Under the pieces are notes generated by a model. It did not search any database. It saw nothing but the letters and a program-made list of their open reading frames with translations, and had not been told where the DNA came from. DNA of 64,000 nt from assembly GCF_003013815.1 (NCBI RefSeq), contig NZ_PRLH01000137.1, positions 1 through 64,000 of the forward strand, written 5' to 3'. Both the position numbers and the translations under genes were made by a program. This DNA is from Cyanothece sp. BG0011 (GTDB taxonomy: Bacteria > Cyanobacteriota > Cyanobacteriia > Cyanobacteriales > Microcystaceae). Shown one piece after another: positions 53,977-64,000 of the stretch (position 1 is its first letter; the number at the start of each line of letters is the position of its first letter).

Positions 53977-54525
53977 AATAGAAATTGCGACCCCACAAAC
54001 CAATGAGTAGACTGTTGATGGAATTCAAAACAAGTTTAGACGTATATTGTTTGTGATTAATTGGCAATCAAAGAAGTTTGAAGCAATATTTTTATCCTTC
54101 AAATGATATTTAACTGAGTTGTTTAGGTGAGTGACCCTTGAAGTTTGTAGATTGGATGAGTTGACAAAGCAACATCAAATATAGTAATTTTGACTCTAAT
54201 TTAATTTTACTATCTTTAAATGATAAAAACTTCTGTATTTATACTGACATTTTGTTATTCCTTTAAATTAAGCTTATTTACTTCATCTTAACTTTAATCT
54301 AGTCTGTTTTCAGTGAGTAAGATTACCAGTAATCATTGATAAATATCACCCCTTTACTCTCTTCATACTTCTCACACTTCCGACACTCCCCACTCTCTGC
54401 CAAAGTTCTGCTACAAATATACTATTGAGGATGTACCCTAAAAATAGTTGTCAAAAAACGCAAGGGATGTATGGTAAATAAAGGGACATCCCCCAATGTG
54501 ATTGATTCAATAGGAAAGGAAACTT
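53977..54525. other. Intergenic region between patA-like and gyrA/parC
   Basis: About 520 AT-rich bases with divergent promoters expected: one to the patA-like gene, one to gyrA. A C-rich stretch (CACTTCCGACACTCCCC near 54372-54393) stands out but no named element is recognised. No ORF is supported. Confidence 0.4.
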
Positions 54526-57036
54526 ATGGCAAAACAGTTAAAACTCGTAGGAACAGGTGAAATTACTCCCACGGCGTTACACGCAGAGATGCAACGTTCC
54601 TATCTTGAGTATGCCATGAGTGTGATTGTGGGACGGGCCCTACCAGATGTCAGAGATGGACTCAAACCCGTTCACCGTCGGATTCTCTACGCCATGCACG
54701 AATTAGGGTTAACCCCCGATCGCCCGTTTCGTAAATGCGCCCGTGTGGTGGGGGATGTGTTGGGTAAATATCACCCCCACGGGGATCAAGCGGTGTATGA
54801 TGCGTTAGTACGGATGGTTCAGGATTTTTCGAGCCGTTATCCCTTGTTAGCCGGACACGGTAACTTCGGATCGGTGGATAACGATCCCCCGGCAGCCATG
54901 CGTTACACCGAAACCCGACTATCCCCCATTGCTGATCAAGCGATGTTGACGGAGATCAGCGAGGCGATCGTTGATTTTAGTAGTAATTTTGATAATTCTC
55001 AACAAGAACCGGTGGTTTTACCAGCGCAACTCCCTAATTTGCTCCTCAATGGTTGTACAGGAATTGCGGTGGGAATGGCCACCAATATTCCTCCCCACAA
55101 TTTAGGGGAACTGGTAGATGGGTTAATTGCCTTAATTGATAACCCTGAGGTATCCGACGAAAAGTTATGGAAGATTATCCCTGGCCCCGATTTTCCCACC
55201 GGAGGGGAAATTATCCCAACTCAGGGCATAGAGGACGCTTATCGCCACGGAAAAGGCATTATTCCGGTGCGTGGGGTGGTTCGGATTGAACGCATGGATG
55301 TGGGTAAAAAACGCCGTAAGGAAAGAACGGCCATTATTGTCACCGAATTGCCCTATCAAGTCACTAAATCCACTTGGATCGAAAAAATTGCCGATTTAGT
55401 TAATAGTGGTAGATTAGAAGGCATTGCCGATATTCGGGATGAAAGCGATCGCAGTGGAATGCGGGTGGTGATCGAGTTAAAACGGGATGCTGTGGCGAAA
55501 ACGGTTCTTAGGGAATTGTACAAAAAAACAGCCCTACAACAGAATTTTGGGGCGATTATGTTGGCTTTAGTGGATAATCAACCCCGTCAGTTATCCCTGC
55601 GTCAATTATTAGAGGAATTCCTGAAATTCCGAGAACATACGTTAACCCGTCAATACAATTATGAGTTAGAAGAATGTCGAAATCGGTTACATCTTTTAGA
55701 AGGGTTATTAATTGCCCTTAATGATTTAGATCGCATGATTGATATTTTACGTCATGCTGCTGATGGAACCACGGCTAAGGTACAATTTCAACAGGAATTA
55801 AATTTGAGTGAAGCGCAAGCGAATGGTATTTTAGCCATGCCCATGCGTCGTTTAACGGGGTTGGAACGACAAAAATTACAGGCCGAATATGATGAGTTAG
55901 CAGGGCGCATCAATGAGTTAGAAAACCTCTTAAATAATCGTCCCGAATTCTTAAAAGTCTTAAAGAAAGAACTGCGATCGCTTAAACGGAAATACGGCGA
56001 TGAAAGACGCACTCGTATTGTGCAACCCACTGCCCAAAAGAGTTCATCTAAAACAACACAAACCGCGAAAAAAGAACGTAATCCTCAAAGCAAAGAACCA
56101 GAAACCATTGCTCAACCCTTTAGTCTATTTACTCCCCAAACGCCTCCGAAAAATGCCATCTTAGAAATGACTTATCAAGGGACGATTTGCTGGCGATCGC
56201 CTGATACCAAAGTCCCTGATAATCATGTTTCCCTTTATAGCGAACCGATTCAAGAAAGGGAACAATTTATTGTGATCACGGATATCGGAAAAGCTTATCC
56301 TGTCAATGTTGCCGATGTTCCCCCCATTGATATTCAACCCATTCCGTTACTGAGTTTATTATCTAAAACTGCGCAAAGGGATAGTAAAAAAGTCGTTTCT
56401 CTTTTCTTCTTATCGGATAATACAGAAAATAGAGATTTATTGTTATTAACAAATCAAGGAAAAATTAAACGAATTCAATTATCAGAATTAGAAAGTTTAA
56501 CCAATCGAGGGTTAGTGTTAATTAAACTCAAAGAGCAAGATAGTTTAGAGTCGGTTTCTATCACAAAAGAAGGGGAAGAAGTAGCGATCGCCATGTCCAG
56601 TGGCCGAGTGTTAAGGTTCCCCGTTGTTGATGAAGTGATTCCTATTATGGGTCGTAATGCTCAAGGAAATCAAGGCTTAAAATTACGCTATGGAGAAACC
56701 ATTGTTGGTTGTGTGACCCTTGATGATAATAAGATAGTTTTATTAGTGTCAAAATTGGGCTATGGTAAACGCTTAAATGTAACAGGGTTACGGATGACAA
56801 AATTAGGAGATATTGGCACACAAGCCTTACAATTTAGCCATAAACAGGATAGTTTATTAGGAATGATTCGGGCTGCTGATTCTAAGGAGATTACCTTATT
56901 AACCAACCAAAAGAAAACCTTGAAGATAGTCGCCAAGGATGTGAAAATTTGGGGGAAAGATGGTCAAGGCGATCGCTTAGTTAAATTATCTAATCAAGAG
57001 ATAATTGATCATGTAATATCTATTTATCCACATTAA
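54526..57036 (+). CDS. gyrA: DNA gyrase/topoisomerase IV subunit A
   Basis: 836 residues. The breakage-reunion domain has '[20 protein letters not shown]', '[18 protein letters not shown]' and the catalytic Tyr in '[20 protein letters not shown]' at about residue 126. The C-terminal beta-pinwheel (after about residue 550) includes '[10 protein letters not shown]' and '[16 protein letters not shown]', with a GyrA-box-like region. GyrA and ParC are hard to separate in cyanobacteria. It introduces supercoils with GyrB, not encoded here. Confidence 0.93.
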   Translation: MAKQLKLVGTGEITPTALHAEMQRSYLEYAMSVIVGRALPDVRDGLKPVHRRILYAMHELGLTPDRPFRKCARVVGDVLGKYHPHGDQAVYDALVRMVQDFSSRYPLLAGHGNFGSVDNDPPAAMRYTETRLSPIADQAMLTEISEAIVDFSSNFDNSQQEPVVLPAQLPNLLLNGCTGIAVGMATNIPPHNLGELVDGLIALIDNPEVSDEKLWKIIPGPDFPTGGEIIPTQGIEDAYRHGKGIIPVRGVVRIERMDVGKKRRKERTAIIVTELPYQVTKSTWIEKIADLVNSGRLEGIADIRDESDRSGMRVVIELKRDAVAKTVLRELYKKTALQQNFGAIMLALVDNQPRQLSLRQLLEEFLKFREHTLTRQYNYELEECRNRLHLLEGLLIALNDLDRMIDILRHAADGTTAKVQFQQELNLSEAQANGILAMPMRRLTGLERQKLQAEYDELAGRINELENLLNNRPEFLKVLKKELRSLKRKYGDERRTRIVQPTAQKSSSKTTQTAKKERNPQSKEPETIAQPFSLFTPQTPPKNAILEMTYQGTICWRSPDTKVPDNHVSLYSEPIQEREQFIVITDIGKAYPVNVADVPPIDIQPIPLLSLLSKTAQRDSKKVVSLFFLSDNTENRDLLLLTNQGKIKRIQLSELESLTNRGLVLIKLKEQDSLESVSITKEGEEVAIAMSSGRVLRFPVVDEVIPIMGRNAQGNQGLKLRYGETIVGCVTLDDNKIVLLVSKLGYGKRLNVTGLRMTKLGDIGTQALQFSHKQDSLLGMIRAADSKEITLLTNQKKTLKIVAKDVKIWGKDGQGDRLVKLSNQEIIDHVISIYPH

Positions 57037-57057
57037 TAATTTTGATTGTTAATTAAA

Positions 57058-57966
57058 ATGTTATCTTCTTCTCAACAAGAACTTTATGACCGAATACAAG
57101 CATTTTCTTTAGACGAAGGGAATGAAAAATACTCTTATACTCAACGATTGATGAGAGAAAATAATTGGAATTTAGATTACACTAAACGAGTCATACAAGA
57201 GTATAAAAAGTTTATTTTTTTAGCAGTTATTTCTTCTGCTTCCCTTACCCCTTCTAAAATTATTGATAAAGCTTGGCATCTTCATTTAATTTATACTGAT
57301 TCTTACTGGAATCAATTTTGTCCTCATATTCTTGGTTGTTCCTTACATCATTATCCTAGTCATGGTGGGGAAGAAGAATTAGAAAAATACCATCATGATT
57401 ATCAAAAAACTATCGCTATTTATCAAGAGTATTTTGGCTATTTGCCCCCTGATGATATCTGGTGTTATCAAACAAGAAGATCGAAACAAAACACTTTACT
57501 ATTTGCAACAAAAAATACTTTAAAAAAGTCCTGGAAACAAAAACTAACAGTATTTATTTTATTATGTATTGCGATGGTTTTTCTATCACCTACTAGCCAA
57601 GCAACCACTACTAATGTTCAGACATCAGGGATTTCGCTTGAGATGTTAGGAGTAATTCATCTTTGTATTTCGATAGTTGGTTGTTTTATCTCTTTGACTG
57701 TCGGATTGCAATTATACATTGATGCCGATTCGGTTGAAAGAAGAAAAAAAAGGTATCGTTATATTCCTGCTGCTATTATGTTCACTATATGGGCTTTAGG
57801 TATGTGTTTACTAATGTTTACAATAGTAGCAATACCTTCGACTTTTATCTCATTCATCAGTGGTTGTTGCTTTTTAATTTTTGAACCAGAAGATATTGAT
57901 GGTAGTGGGGGATCTGGGGGAACTTCATACTGTGGATGTGGTGGTGCTTGTGGTGGCAGTTGTTAA
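57058..57966 (+). CDS. Glycine-rich-domain membrane protein (TIGR04222-like)
   Basis: 302 residues. The N-terminal part 'AWHLHLIYTDSYWNQFCPHI' with 'HHYPSHGGEEELEKYHHDYQ' is the conserved domain of glycine-rich-domain-containing proteins, followed by three hydrophobic segments (about 160-180, 195-220 and 240-275) and a C-terminal tail 'GGSGGTSYCGCGGACGGSC'. It resembles TIGR04222 proteins of unknown role. Starts at ATG 57058; the TTG at 57046 is less likely. Four Cys in the tail may bind metal or form disulfides. Confidence 0.75.
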   Translation: MLSSSQQELYDRIQAFSLDEGNEKYSYTQRLMRENNWNLDYTKRVIQEYKKFIFLAVISSASLTPSKIIDKAWHLHLIYTDSYWNQFCPHILGCSLHHYPSHGGEEELEKYHHDYQKTIAIYQEYFGYLPPDDIWCYQTRRSKQNTLLFATKNTLKKSWKQKLTVFILLCIAMVFLSPTSQATTTNVQTSGISLEMLGVIHLCISIVGCFISLTVGLQLYIDADSVERRKKRYRYIPAAIMFTIWALGMCLLMFTIVAIPSTFISFISGCCFLIFEPEDIDGSGGSGGTSYCGCGGACGGSC

Positions 57967-58047
57967 TAATAATGTCTATAATAGTATATAGGTTATTTTA
58001 GAATAACCTTAATTTTCCTTACTTTTTTGAGGAGAAAATTGACAATG

Positions 58048-58227
58048 TTAGACCATTCTAATGATTATATAACCATTTTTTGTCATTATTTATTCTATGT
58101 AATCTTAGTCGGATTACTTAGTTTTAGTCTCACCTACATCATTAATGATAAACAAAATAGTGGCATAAAAACCGATATGGATCAAACAAATCGTTTAATC
58201 CTAAAACAAGCAGAAAACGCACCTTAA
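58048..58227 (+). CDS. Small membrane protein
   Basis: 59 residues, 'MLDHSNDYITIFCHYLFYVI' leading to a hydrophobic helix, then a short polar tail. No family recognised. A GAGGAG ribosome-binding stretch lies about 10 bases before ATG 58048. It ends one base before the convergent ftsW stop. Probably co-transcribed with the glycine-rich protein. Confidence 0.5.
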   Translation, partial: LDHSNDYITIFCHYLFYVILVGLLSFSLTYIINDKQNSGIKTDMDQTNRLILKQAENAP

Positions 58228-59391
58228 TCATTCACTGTTAACTGTTTTCTTCCAGGGGAGAATGTCTGCTTCGTTGCTTTCTCTGGCCACGCGAATGAGT
58301 AAAGCTGCTAGGGTTAAACTAGCTAGGGTAGAACTTCCCCCATAACTCCATAACGGAAAGGGTAAACCCGTCGTCGGTAAGGCCCCCGTGGCAACGCCAA
58401 TATTTAATAAAGCTTGGCCCACCATCATCACCATGACACCAATAGCAATTAAACGTTTTACCCGATGAACACAGTTAACCGCTACTCTTAAGGCAAAGGT
58501 TGTATAGGTAAATAATAATAACAGGAGGAGAATGCTACCAATAAAGCCAAATTCTTCGGCATACACTGAGAAAATAAAATCGGTGTATTGAATGGGAAGA
58601 TAAAATAATTTTTGTACAGACTGGCCGTAACCCACCCCAAAGGTTCCCCCAGATCCCACCGCCATTAAACTTTGTACTAACTGATAACCATTCCCCAAGG
58701 GATCGGCCCAAGGATCGAGAAAGGCCGTGATCCGTTTCCGTTGATATTCCCGTAAACTAATGCTGACAAAGGCGGTTAATAAACCCCCTAACGCCGTGGT
58801 GGTTAAATACATCATGGGAATACCCGATGCTAGGGCAATTAACCATAAACTCATCCCACATAAAGCGGTGGTACTTAAATTCGGTTGTAATAAAATACAA
58901 GCTAAAATTACGCCAAAAATGCCCACCCATTGCAGTCTCACTCGCCAAGAATGACGATGCCAAAACCCGAAAATATAGGCACTTTGTATGACTAAAAAGG
59001 GTTTCATGAGTTCTGAGGGTTGGATCAAAACAGGACCTAATTTAATCCAACGGGTAGCGCCATAAACTTCGTGGCCTAACCCTGGCACTAGGGTGGATAA
59101 AATTAATCCTAAGAGGAGAAAAATGCACCAAGGGGCGAGTTTGAGCAGGTATTGTAGAGGCGATCGCACAATTAAGTTAAACCCTTGTAACCCGATCCAG
59201 ATCCAAATGGTTTGACGAATCACATAATACCAACCGTTACCCGTTTCTGCTAAAGCAACGGGATAAGAAGCAGAAAACAAAGCAATTAACCCTAAAGATA
59301 GCCACAGAAAGGTTAACCAGCGTAAAAAGCGGGCTTCTCTAGACCAGTCTTCTACCGTCGGATCGAGAATGGGGATAAAGTACCTTAGCAT
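58228..59391 (-). CDS. ftsW: FtsW/RodA/SpoVE-family lipid II polymerase
   Basis: 387 residues, about nine to ten transmembrane segments. 'TLVPGLGHEVYGATRWIKLG' and 'QPSELMKPFLVIQSAYIFGF' hold the essential Glu/Lys region, and 'ALPTTGLPFPLWSYGGSSTL' the SEDS signature. It polymerises glycan strands at the septum with PBP3; cyanobacterial FtsW shares this text. It could be RodA, but only one SEDS gene is in this window. Confidence 0.9.
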   Translation of the reverse strand: MLRYFIPILDPTVEDWSREARFLRWLTFLWLSLGLIALFSASYPVALAETGNGWYYVIRQTIWIWIGLQGFNLIVRSPLQYLLKLAPWCIFLLLGLILSTLVPGLGHEVYGATRWIKLGPVLIQPSELMKPFLVIQSAYIFGFWHRHSWRVRLQWVGIFGVILACILLQPNLSTTALCGMSLWLIALASGIPMMYLTTTALGGLLTAFVSISLREYQRKRITAFLDPWADPLGNGYQLVQSLMAVGSGGTFGVGYGQSVQKLFYLPIQYTDFIFSVYAEEFGFIGSILLLLLLFTYTTFALRVAVNCVHRVKRLIAIGVMVMMVGQALLNIGVATGALPTTGLPFPLWSYGGSSTLASLTLAALLIRVARESNEADILPWKKTVNSE

Positions 59392-59697
59392 TAATCGTTT
59401 TTGACTCTCAGATTTTAAGATGACTCCGTAGCCTAGTCGGGTTAATAGTCTAGTCTTATAGGATGCAACAACATGGCTAAGAGTTCCCCCTATTTGTCGC
59501 TTTATGTTTGCTAAAAAGGATTGCAGGGGAGTAGGGAGCAGGGAGATAATTATTTATAGCATTCTTAGATCAACTTCTTGCAAGGTAATAGATAGGGTGT
59601 GCCATATTTTTTTGATTTTTGGGAATATTAAGAATACAAGTACAGGAAAAAGGGATAAAAGTTTAACTTGTACCCCTCTGTATTTGTATATTTGAGG

Positions 59698-59741
59698 GAA
59701 GTAGGACACGCATTATTGCGGACTCATTTAAGTCCTACTTC
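59698..59741 (-). terminator. Hairpin near the cofH 3' end
   Basis: GAAGTAGGAC (59698-59707) and GTCCTACTTC (59732-59741) form a perfect 10-bp stem with a 24-base loop, about 40 bases after the cofH stop on the minus strand. The spacer 59392-59783 otherwise shows no feature. Confidence 0.5.
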
Positions 59742-59783
59742 TTCTCTAGTCTATGGCTGTGATCCGAAACAGTTAACAATCAA

Positions 59784-60944
59784 TTAATAAGACTTAATTG
59801 ATAACTGAATACTGTCATATAAGGTACTCCGTTGTTGATAGGGACGGTTTAAAGAGGCGATCGCTTGTTGTAGGGTTTCAACTTCCATACAAGTTCCCCC
59901 CATCGCCCCTGCCATGGTGGTAATATGTTCTTCCATTAAGGTTCCGCCAATATCGTTACACCCCCATCGCAAGGCTTCCGTTGCACCCTTTAAGCCCAAT
60001 TTGACCCAACTGGGTTGATGGTTGGGTATCCATTTTCCTAGGAAAATTCGAGACACTGCTGTTAGTAATAAGGTATCTTTTAGACTGGGTTGATCTCGTT
60101 TAACACGGTTTCGTAGGGCTAAAGGGGCATCTTTTCCCACAAAAGGTAAGATGATAAATTCTGTTATTCTGGCTGGATAATTGTTTTCAATGGCTGTTTT
60201 TTGTAAGTTCCTTAAATGAGTTAAATGTTGTATTTGTTGTTCGCTAGTTTCTATATGTCCAGATAATAGGGTACTGGTGGTATATAATCCTAGGGAATGA
60301 GCTAAACTAATAATCTCTAACCAGGTTTGAGTATTAATTTTTTCAGGGCAAATAATCCGTCTGACTTTATCGTCTAACACTTCTGCTGCTGTCCCCGGCA
60401 TTGATCCTAAACCAGCTTTTTTTAACCCGATAATGACCTCAGCATAACTTAGGTTATCTTCCCTGGCAATAAATTGGATTTCTTGGGGTGAAAAGGCGTG
60501 CAGATGAAGATTAGGAAATGCTTTTTTTAGGTCAATAATTAATTGTTGATAATATTTGAGAGAACTTCCGTTTAATTTAGCCTCAGGGTTTAAACCTCCC
60601 TGCATACAGATTTCCGTCGCCCCTCTTTTCACTGCATCTGTTGCTTTTTCGATTATTTGTGCTGTATTTAGCCAAAATGCCCCCTCATCCCCTGCATCTC
60701 GTCGAAACGCACAAAAGTTACAATGTTGCTCACAAATGTTGGTAAAGTTTATATTACGATTAATAATATAAGTGACGGTGTTTCTTACTTGTTTTTGACG
60801 CAGTTTATCGGCAGTTTGACGAATTTGCTCAATTGTGCTTTCATCAGTTTGATATAGGAGGGTAACTGCATCGCTTTGGGATAGTTCTCTATCGTTTTCT
60901 ACCTCTTCTAAAATATTTTTTATTGTTTTTATTTGATTAACCAT
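59784..60944 (-). CDS. cofH: FO synthase subunit 2 (radical SAM)
   Basis: 386 residues. The radical SAM CxxxCxxC is '[14 protein letters not shown]'. '[20 protein letters not shown]' and '[20 protein letters not shown]' are CofH text. It joins 5-amino-6-ribitylaminouracil to a tyrosine-derived hydroxybenzyl group, making the FO (deazaflavin) chromophore used by cyanobacterial photolyase. The partner cofG is not in this window. Confidence 0.92.
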   Translation of the reverse strand: MVNQIKTIKNILEEVENDRELSQSDAVTLLYQTDESTIEQIRQTADKLRQKQVRNTVTYIINRNINFTNICEQHCNFCAFRRDAGDEGAFWLNTAQIIEKATDAVKRGATEICMQGGLNPEAKLNGSSLKYYQQLIIDLKKAFPNLHLHAFSPQEIQFIAREDNLSYAEVIIGLKKAGLGSMPGTAAEVLDDKVRRIICPEKINTQTWLEIISLAHSLGLYTTSTLLSGHIETSEQQIQHLTHLRNLQKTAIENNYPARITEFIILPFVGKDAPLALRNRVKRDQPSLKDTLLLTAVSRIFLGKWIPNHQPSWVKLGLKGATEALRWGCNDIGGTLMEEHITTMAGAMGGTCMEVETLQQAIASLNRPYQQRSTLYDSIQLSIKSY

Positions 60945-61028
60945 AGGAGGGACAAAACTAAAAAATTAATAACTATTCTTAAATTATTATATCAACTCTT
61001 AGGTTATTTTAAAAAGGTTAATTAATTG

Positions 61029-62679
61029 ATGAAAATTTCGACAAAAACCATTAATATTGTTCTTTTCGTTGCGATCGCCTCTGCTGTGATTCTTAGAATT
61101 GTCAATTTAGCCAGTCGAGAATTTTGGTATGATGAGGTCTTATCTTTATTACTTTCCACTGGACAAAAAGCACAATATCAAACCCCTAAAGATGTCCCTG
61201 TTATTTTAGCTAATTACACCCGTTTATTGAGCCTTCCGGTTGAAAATAGTTTCTCTGATATTCTGGTAACTTTTGAAAAGTTTCTTAAAGGATTAGTGGC
61301 CGAACCTCACCCTTTTCTTTTCTTTTTAGAGCAGCATTTTTGGTTAAGATTGTGGGGGAATTCTGAAGCGGCCATGAGAAGTATTATTGTTTTATTTAGT
61401 TTGGGATCGATGGGTTGTGCTTATGGGTTAGGAAGGCGTTTATTAGGATTTCAAGGAGGTTTATTATTTGCTGCTTTATTGGGATTAAATCCTTATTATC
61501 TTTTTCATTCTTTAAACGTAAGAATGTATGGCTCAGTAGTATTCTGGGTTTTATTAAGTAGTTGGTCTTTGCTAGAATTAATTAGCTTAAATACTTCAGA
61601 AACCCAAAATAATACTTCTAAACTATCTAAATTTTTTTGGATAATATTATTAATTGTCTCAGTAGCATCAGGGTTTATGACATTTTACTATTTTGCTATA
61701 TTTTTCTTAGTCTTTGCTGTGTTAGTTTTATATTTAGATCGACGAAGATGGTGGCAATATGCACTTTATTTAATCAGTAGTATTATTATTACAACTCCTT
61801 GGCTTTGGTGGGGTACGAGACAACAATTGAGAAATGCTGACTTAGGCAGATTCTCAAATAAAGGGGGTTTTTTAACTGCAATGGTTCGGCATTTACAAGA
61901 GTTTTTTGATGTCTTAGGAATTCATTTAGTTGTTGGTGATTGGTCAAGTATTTTACCCAATTTTATTATAACGATTGTCGGCTTTTTAGTTTGTCTTGGG
62001 TTAGTTTATTGTAGTTGGAATTTATATAAAAAGAATCAGATTGAATTATTAACCATTGGATTATTATTAGGTATCTTTCCTTTATTATTAATGTTAATGA
62101 TAGATATTATTACAGGAAAGTTTACCTTAGCTTTTGGGTTTGGTCGTTCTGTAATCTTTGTTTTACCAGGTTGTTTATTATTATTAGTTATTTGGATAGA
62201 AAAAGCAGGGATAAAGTTTAAAAATATTGCTATTCTAAGCATTTTATTATTATATTTAGGAATTAATCTCGCTGATTTTAGTCTACGTTCCCGTCAAATG
62301 TTTCATCGGGTAGCAGATATTATCAATGAACAACCTGATACCCCTACTTTAATTATTATGAACTCTCAAGCGTGGGGTCATGTATTAAGATTAGCTTATT
62401 ATCTTCCTACCACTTCGCCTATTAGTTTATTAGCGCAGAAACCTGATAATTTATCTCCTATTTTAGCTAAAAATTTAAGTAAAAATTCTGAACAATATCA
62501 GCGCATTTTATGGCTAGATAGTCAACGTCCGGTTTGGGGAAAACCTAGTACAGAAGAAGAAAAAAAAAGCAGTTACAACGATTTTAGATAATGATTATAA
62601 TTTACAAAGTTCTCAAAAATTAATCGGAACTTGGGCGTTAGATAATTTTGATTTGAATGTGTATGAAAAAAATATATAA
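61029..62679 (+). pseudogene. GT39-like membrane glycosyltransferase/mannosyltransferase, frameshifted at the 3' end
   Basis: 521 residues are encoded up to 62591, with about ten transmembrane helices; the N-terminal 'REFWYDEVLSLLL' is the acidic loop of the GT39/ArnT-like superfamily (Asp-Glu). The final residues become 'KKSSYNDFR' after a run of nine A at 62560-62568. Removing one A continues in frame as 'KKAVTTILDNDYNLQSSQKL' to a stop at 62677-62679, about 30 residues longer. The natural product transfers a sugar from a polyprenyl phosphate. The loss affects only the tail, so activity may remain. Confidence 0.75.
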
Positions 62680-62737
62680 TATAATAAGTTATTGAATTAT
62701 TATCGTTTATTATCTGATTCACTCATAATAATGAGTA

Positions 62738-63190
62738 TCATTGATTTTTCCTACCGACTCCATATCCTAACCCAAACCCACCTAATGCAGATATTCCTGC
62801 TGTAATTATTTTTTCAGAAAGTTGAACATCTTTTGTTAAACCTGTATAAATAAGAATCATCAAAACTAAAAGAAGAATTGATAGAATACTATATCTTTTT
62901 GTCGATTCACTAATTTGGAACTTTTGATATTCTCTCTCATTTTCTTTATCACTACTATCAATGATTTGACTAATTTGTTCAGAAGTTATGCGTTTAGTAA
63001 TTTCTGAACCAGGAGAAAAGCTACCTGATATTGGCAACATCATAGCTCTTTTAACTTCTGGAGGTAACTCATTAATTTCTTCTGCCACCTCTTCTGGCAA
63101 AATATTTTCTATTTTATTAGAAGTATCATCGAGTTTTTCATCTTCTTGAGAACTTTCTTCGCTCTTTTTCTTACTTTTATCGGTTGCCAT
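62738..63190 (-). CDS. Small membrane protein with acidic N-terminus
   Basis: 150 residues. The N-terminus is highly acidic and lysine-rich ('SKKKSEESSQEDEKLDDTSN'), followed by a proline/leucine-rich central part and two hydrophobic segments near residues 102-118 and 126-145 ('AGISALGGFGLGYGVGRKNQ'). No family recognised. It starts 10 bases after the stop of 63201-63497, so the two are probably one unit. Confidence 0.55.
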   Translation of the reverse strand: MATDKSKKKSEESSQEDEKLDDTSNKIENILPEEVAEEINELPPEVKRAMMLPISGSFSPGSEITKRITSEQISQIIDSSDKENEREYQKFQISESTKRYSILSILLLVLMILIYTGLTKDVQLSEKIITAGISALGGFGLGYGVGRKNQ

Positions 63191-63200
63191 ATTCTAAAGA

Positions 63201-63497
63201 TTACTTTCCTTCCAATAGTTCTATAATAGCCCATGACAAAGCTTTTTGATTAAGCTTTAAAGTAATTTTTTCAAGTTTTTGTTGAACTTTTTTTTCAATC
63301 ATTTGCTCTATTTTTTGGGAATAAAGCTGACGAATTAGATAATTACAAGTGGTATCACTAATATTTCCAGACTCGTAAAGAGATTTAACATACTCCACCA
63401 TAGTAGTGATATAGTTATCCTCTAAAACATCAGAAATTTTCTCACTACTTGGGTTAATTGTATTTAACTTTTTGCCGAGAGTAGATATCGACATCAA
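63201..63497 (-). CDS. 98-residue protein of unknown function
   Basis: An alpha-helical text 'IEKKVQQKLEKITLKLNQKA' towards the C-terminus and 'ISDVLEDNYITTMVEYVKSL' near the N-terminus suggest a coiled-coil type. No family recognised. It is followed closely by the small membrane protein; the pair may be antiphage, regulatory or merely hypothetical. A TTATCTTT-rich microsatellite lies upstream at 63544-63593. Confidence 0.5.
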   Translation of the reverse strand: MMSISTLGKKLNTINPSSEKISDVLEDNYITTMVEYVKSLYESGNISDTTCNYLIRQLYSQKIEQMIEKKVQQKLEKITLKLNQKALSWAIIELLEGK

Positions 63498-63605
63498 TTT
63501 TAATCGCTCTTTATTCCTATTTTTATCCTTAACTATATTATACCATCCTTATCTTTATCTTTATCGTTATTTTTATCTTATCATCTTTATTGTTTCGGTT
63601 TGATA

Positions 63606-63622
63606 GGTGGGCATTGCCCACC
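63606..63622. repeat. GGTGGGC/GCCCACC palindrome after chlN
   Basis: GGTGGGC (63606-63612) and GCCCACC (63616-63622) with a three-base loop lie just downstream of the chlN stop (63630) on the minus strand. Possibly a terminator; no T-run follows directly. Confidence 0.55.
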
Positions 63623-63629
63623 CTACTGT

Positions 63630-64000
<371 letters not shown>

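Overview
The window comes from a low-GC unicellular cyanobacterium, most like the Crocosphaera/Cyanothece group; this placement is inferred from gene content. Evidence includes ycf4 (photosystem I assembly), chlN (dark-operative protochlorophyllide reductase), PEP-CTERM proteins, a PatA/PilG-type phototaxis triad, cofH, many HIP1 octamers (GCGATCGC, for example 10310-10317 and 13265-13272) and a cyanobacterial group II intron.

Layout. 1-3000: the end of an ABC1/UbiB-type kinase, a conserved membrane protein and a Uma2-like protein. 3000-7130: a seven-repeat FG-GAP/PEP-CTERM surface-protein gene split by an intact IS605-type element (tnpA+tnpB), then toxin-antitoxin genes and a toxin remnant. 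7180-12350: a PfkB sugar kinase, a CBS protein, a TPR protein, two tandem histidine phosphatases, two tandem cyclic-nucleotide-binding-domain proteins and an acylphosphatase. 12350-16700: a frameshifted Rpn-like nuclease, a carbamoyltransferase/SxtJ-like/DUF5989-like operon and a coupled pair of small unknown genes. 17100-22530: aspS, RelBE-like genes and a biotin cluster (bioF, a pimeloyl-ester esterase candidate, bioC). 22540-27770: a PEP-CTERM protein, a glycerol-dehydrogenase-like enzyme, a cell-wall amidase, a methyltransferase and a peroxiredoxin.

27970-33560 is a decayed accessory island: a PLD/SNF2 helicase remnant with an internal deletion, HicAB, an antitoxin fragment, two Y1 (REP-type) transposases flanking a 160-bp tandem repeat with several hairpins, a DUF433 gene, a VapBC pair, and three overlapping ORFs that look like the tail of a lost operon.

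33650-46560 is mostly housekeeping: rpmB, a frameshifted sulfotransferase, an alpha/beta hydrolase, plsC, an M48 protease, a UbiH-type hydroxylase, a TerC protein, ppk1, a cyclophilin lipoprotein and ycf4. A group II intron with its maturase occupies about 46638-49508 and is preceded by a hairpin-rich non-coding stretch. 49929-64000 carries a FabD-like acyltransferase, a CheW/CheY/PatA triad without its receptor or kinase, gyrA/parC, a glycine-rich membrane protein, ftsW, cofH, a frameshifted GT39-like membrane protein, two small unknown genes and the end of chlN.

No single complete, clearly new system was found. The items most worth a second look are the decayed helicase/REP island, the hairpin modules at 45821-45935 and 49540-49700, three genes broken at or near poly-A runs, and the intact IS605 with its predictable guide-RNA end. 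No tRNA, rRNA or CRISPR array was recognised.
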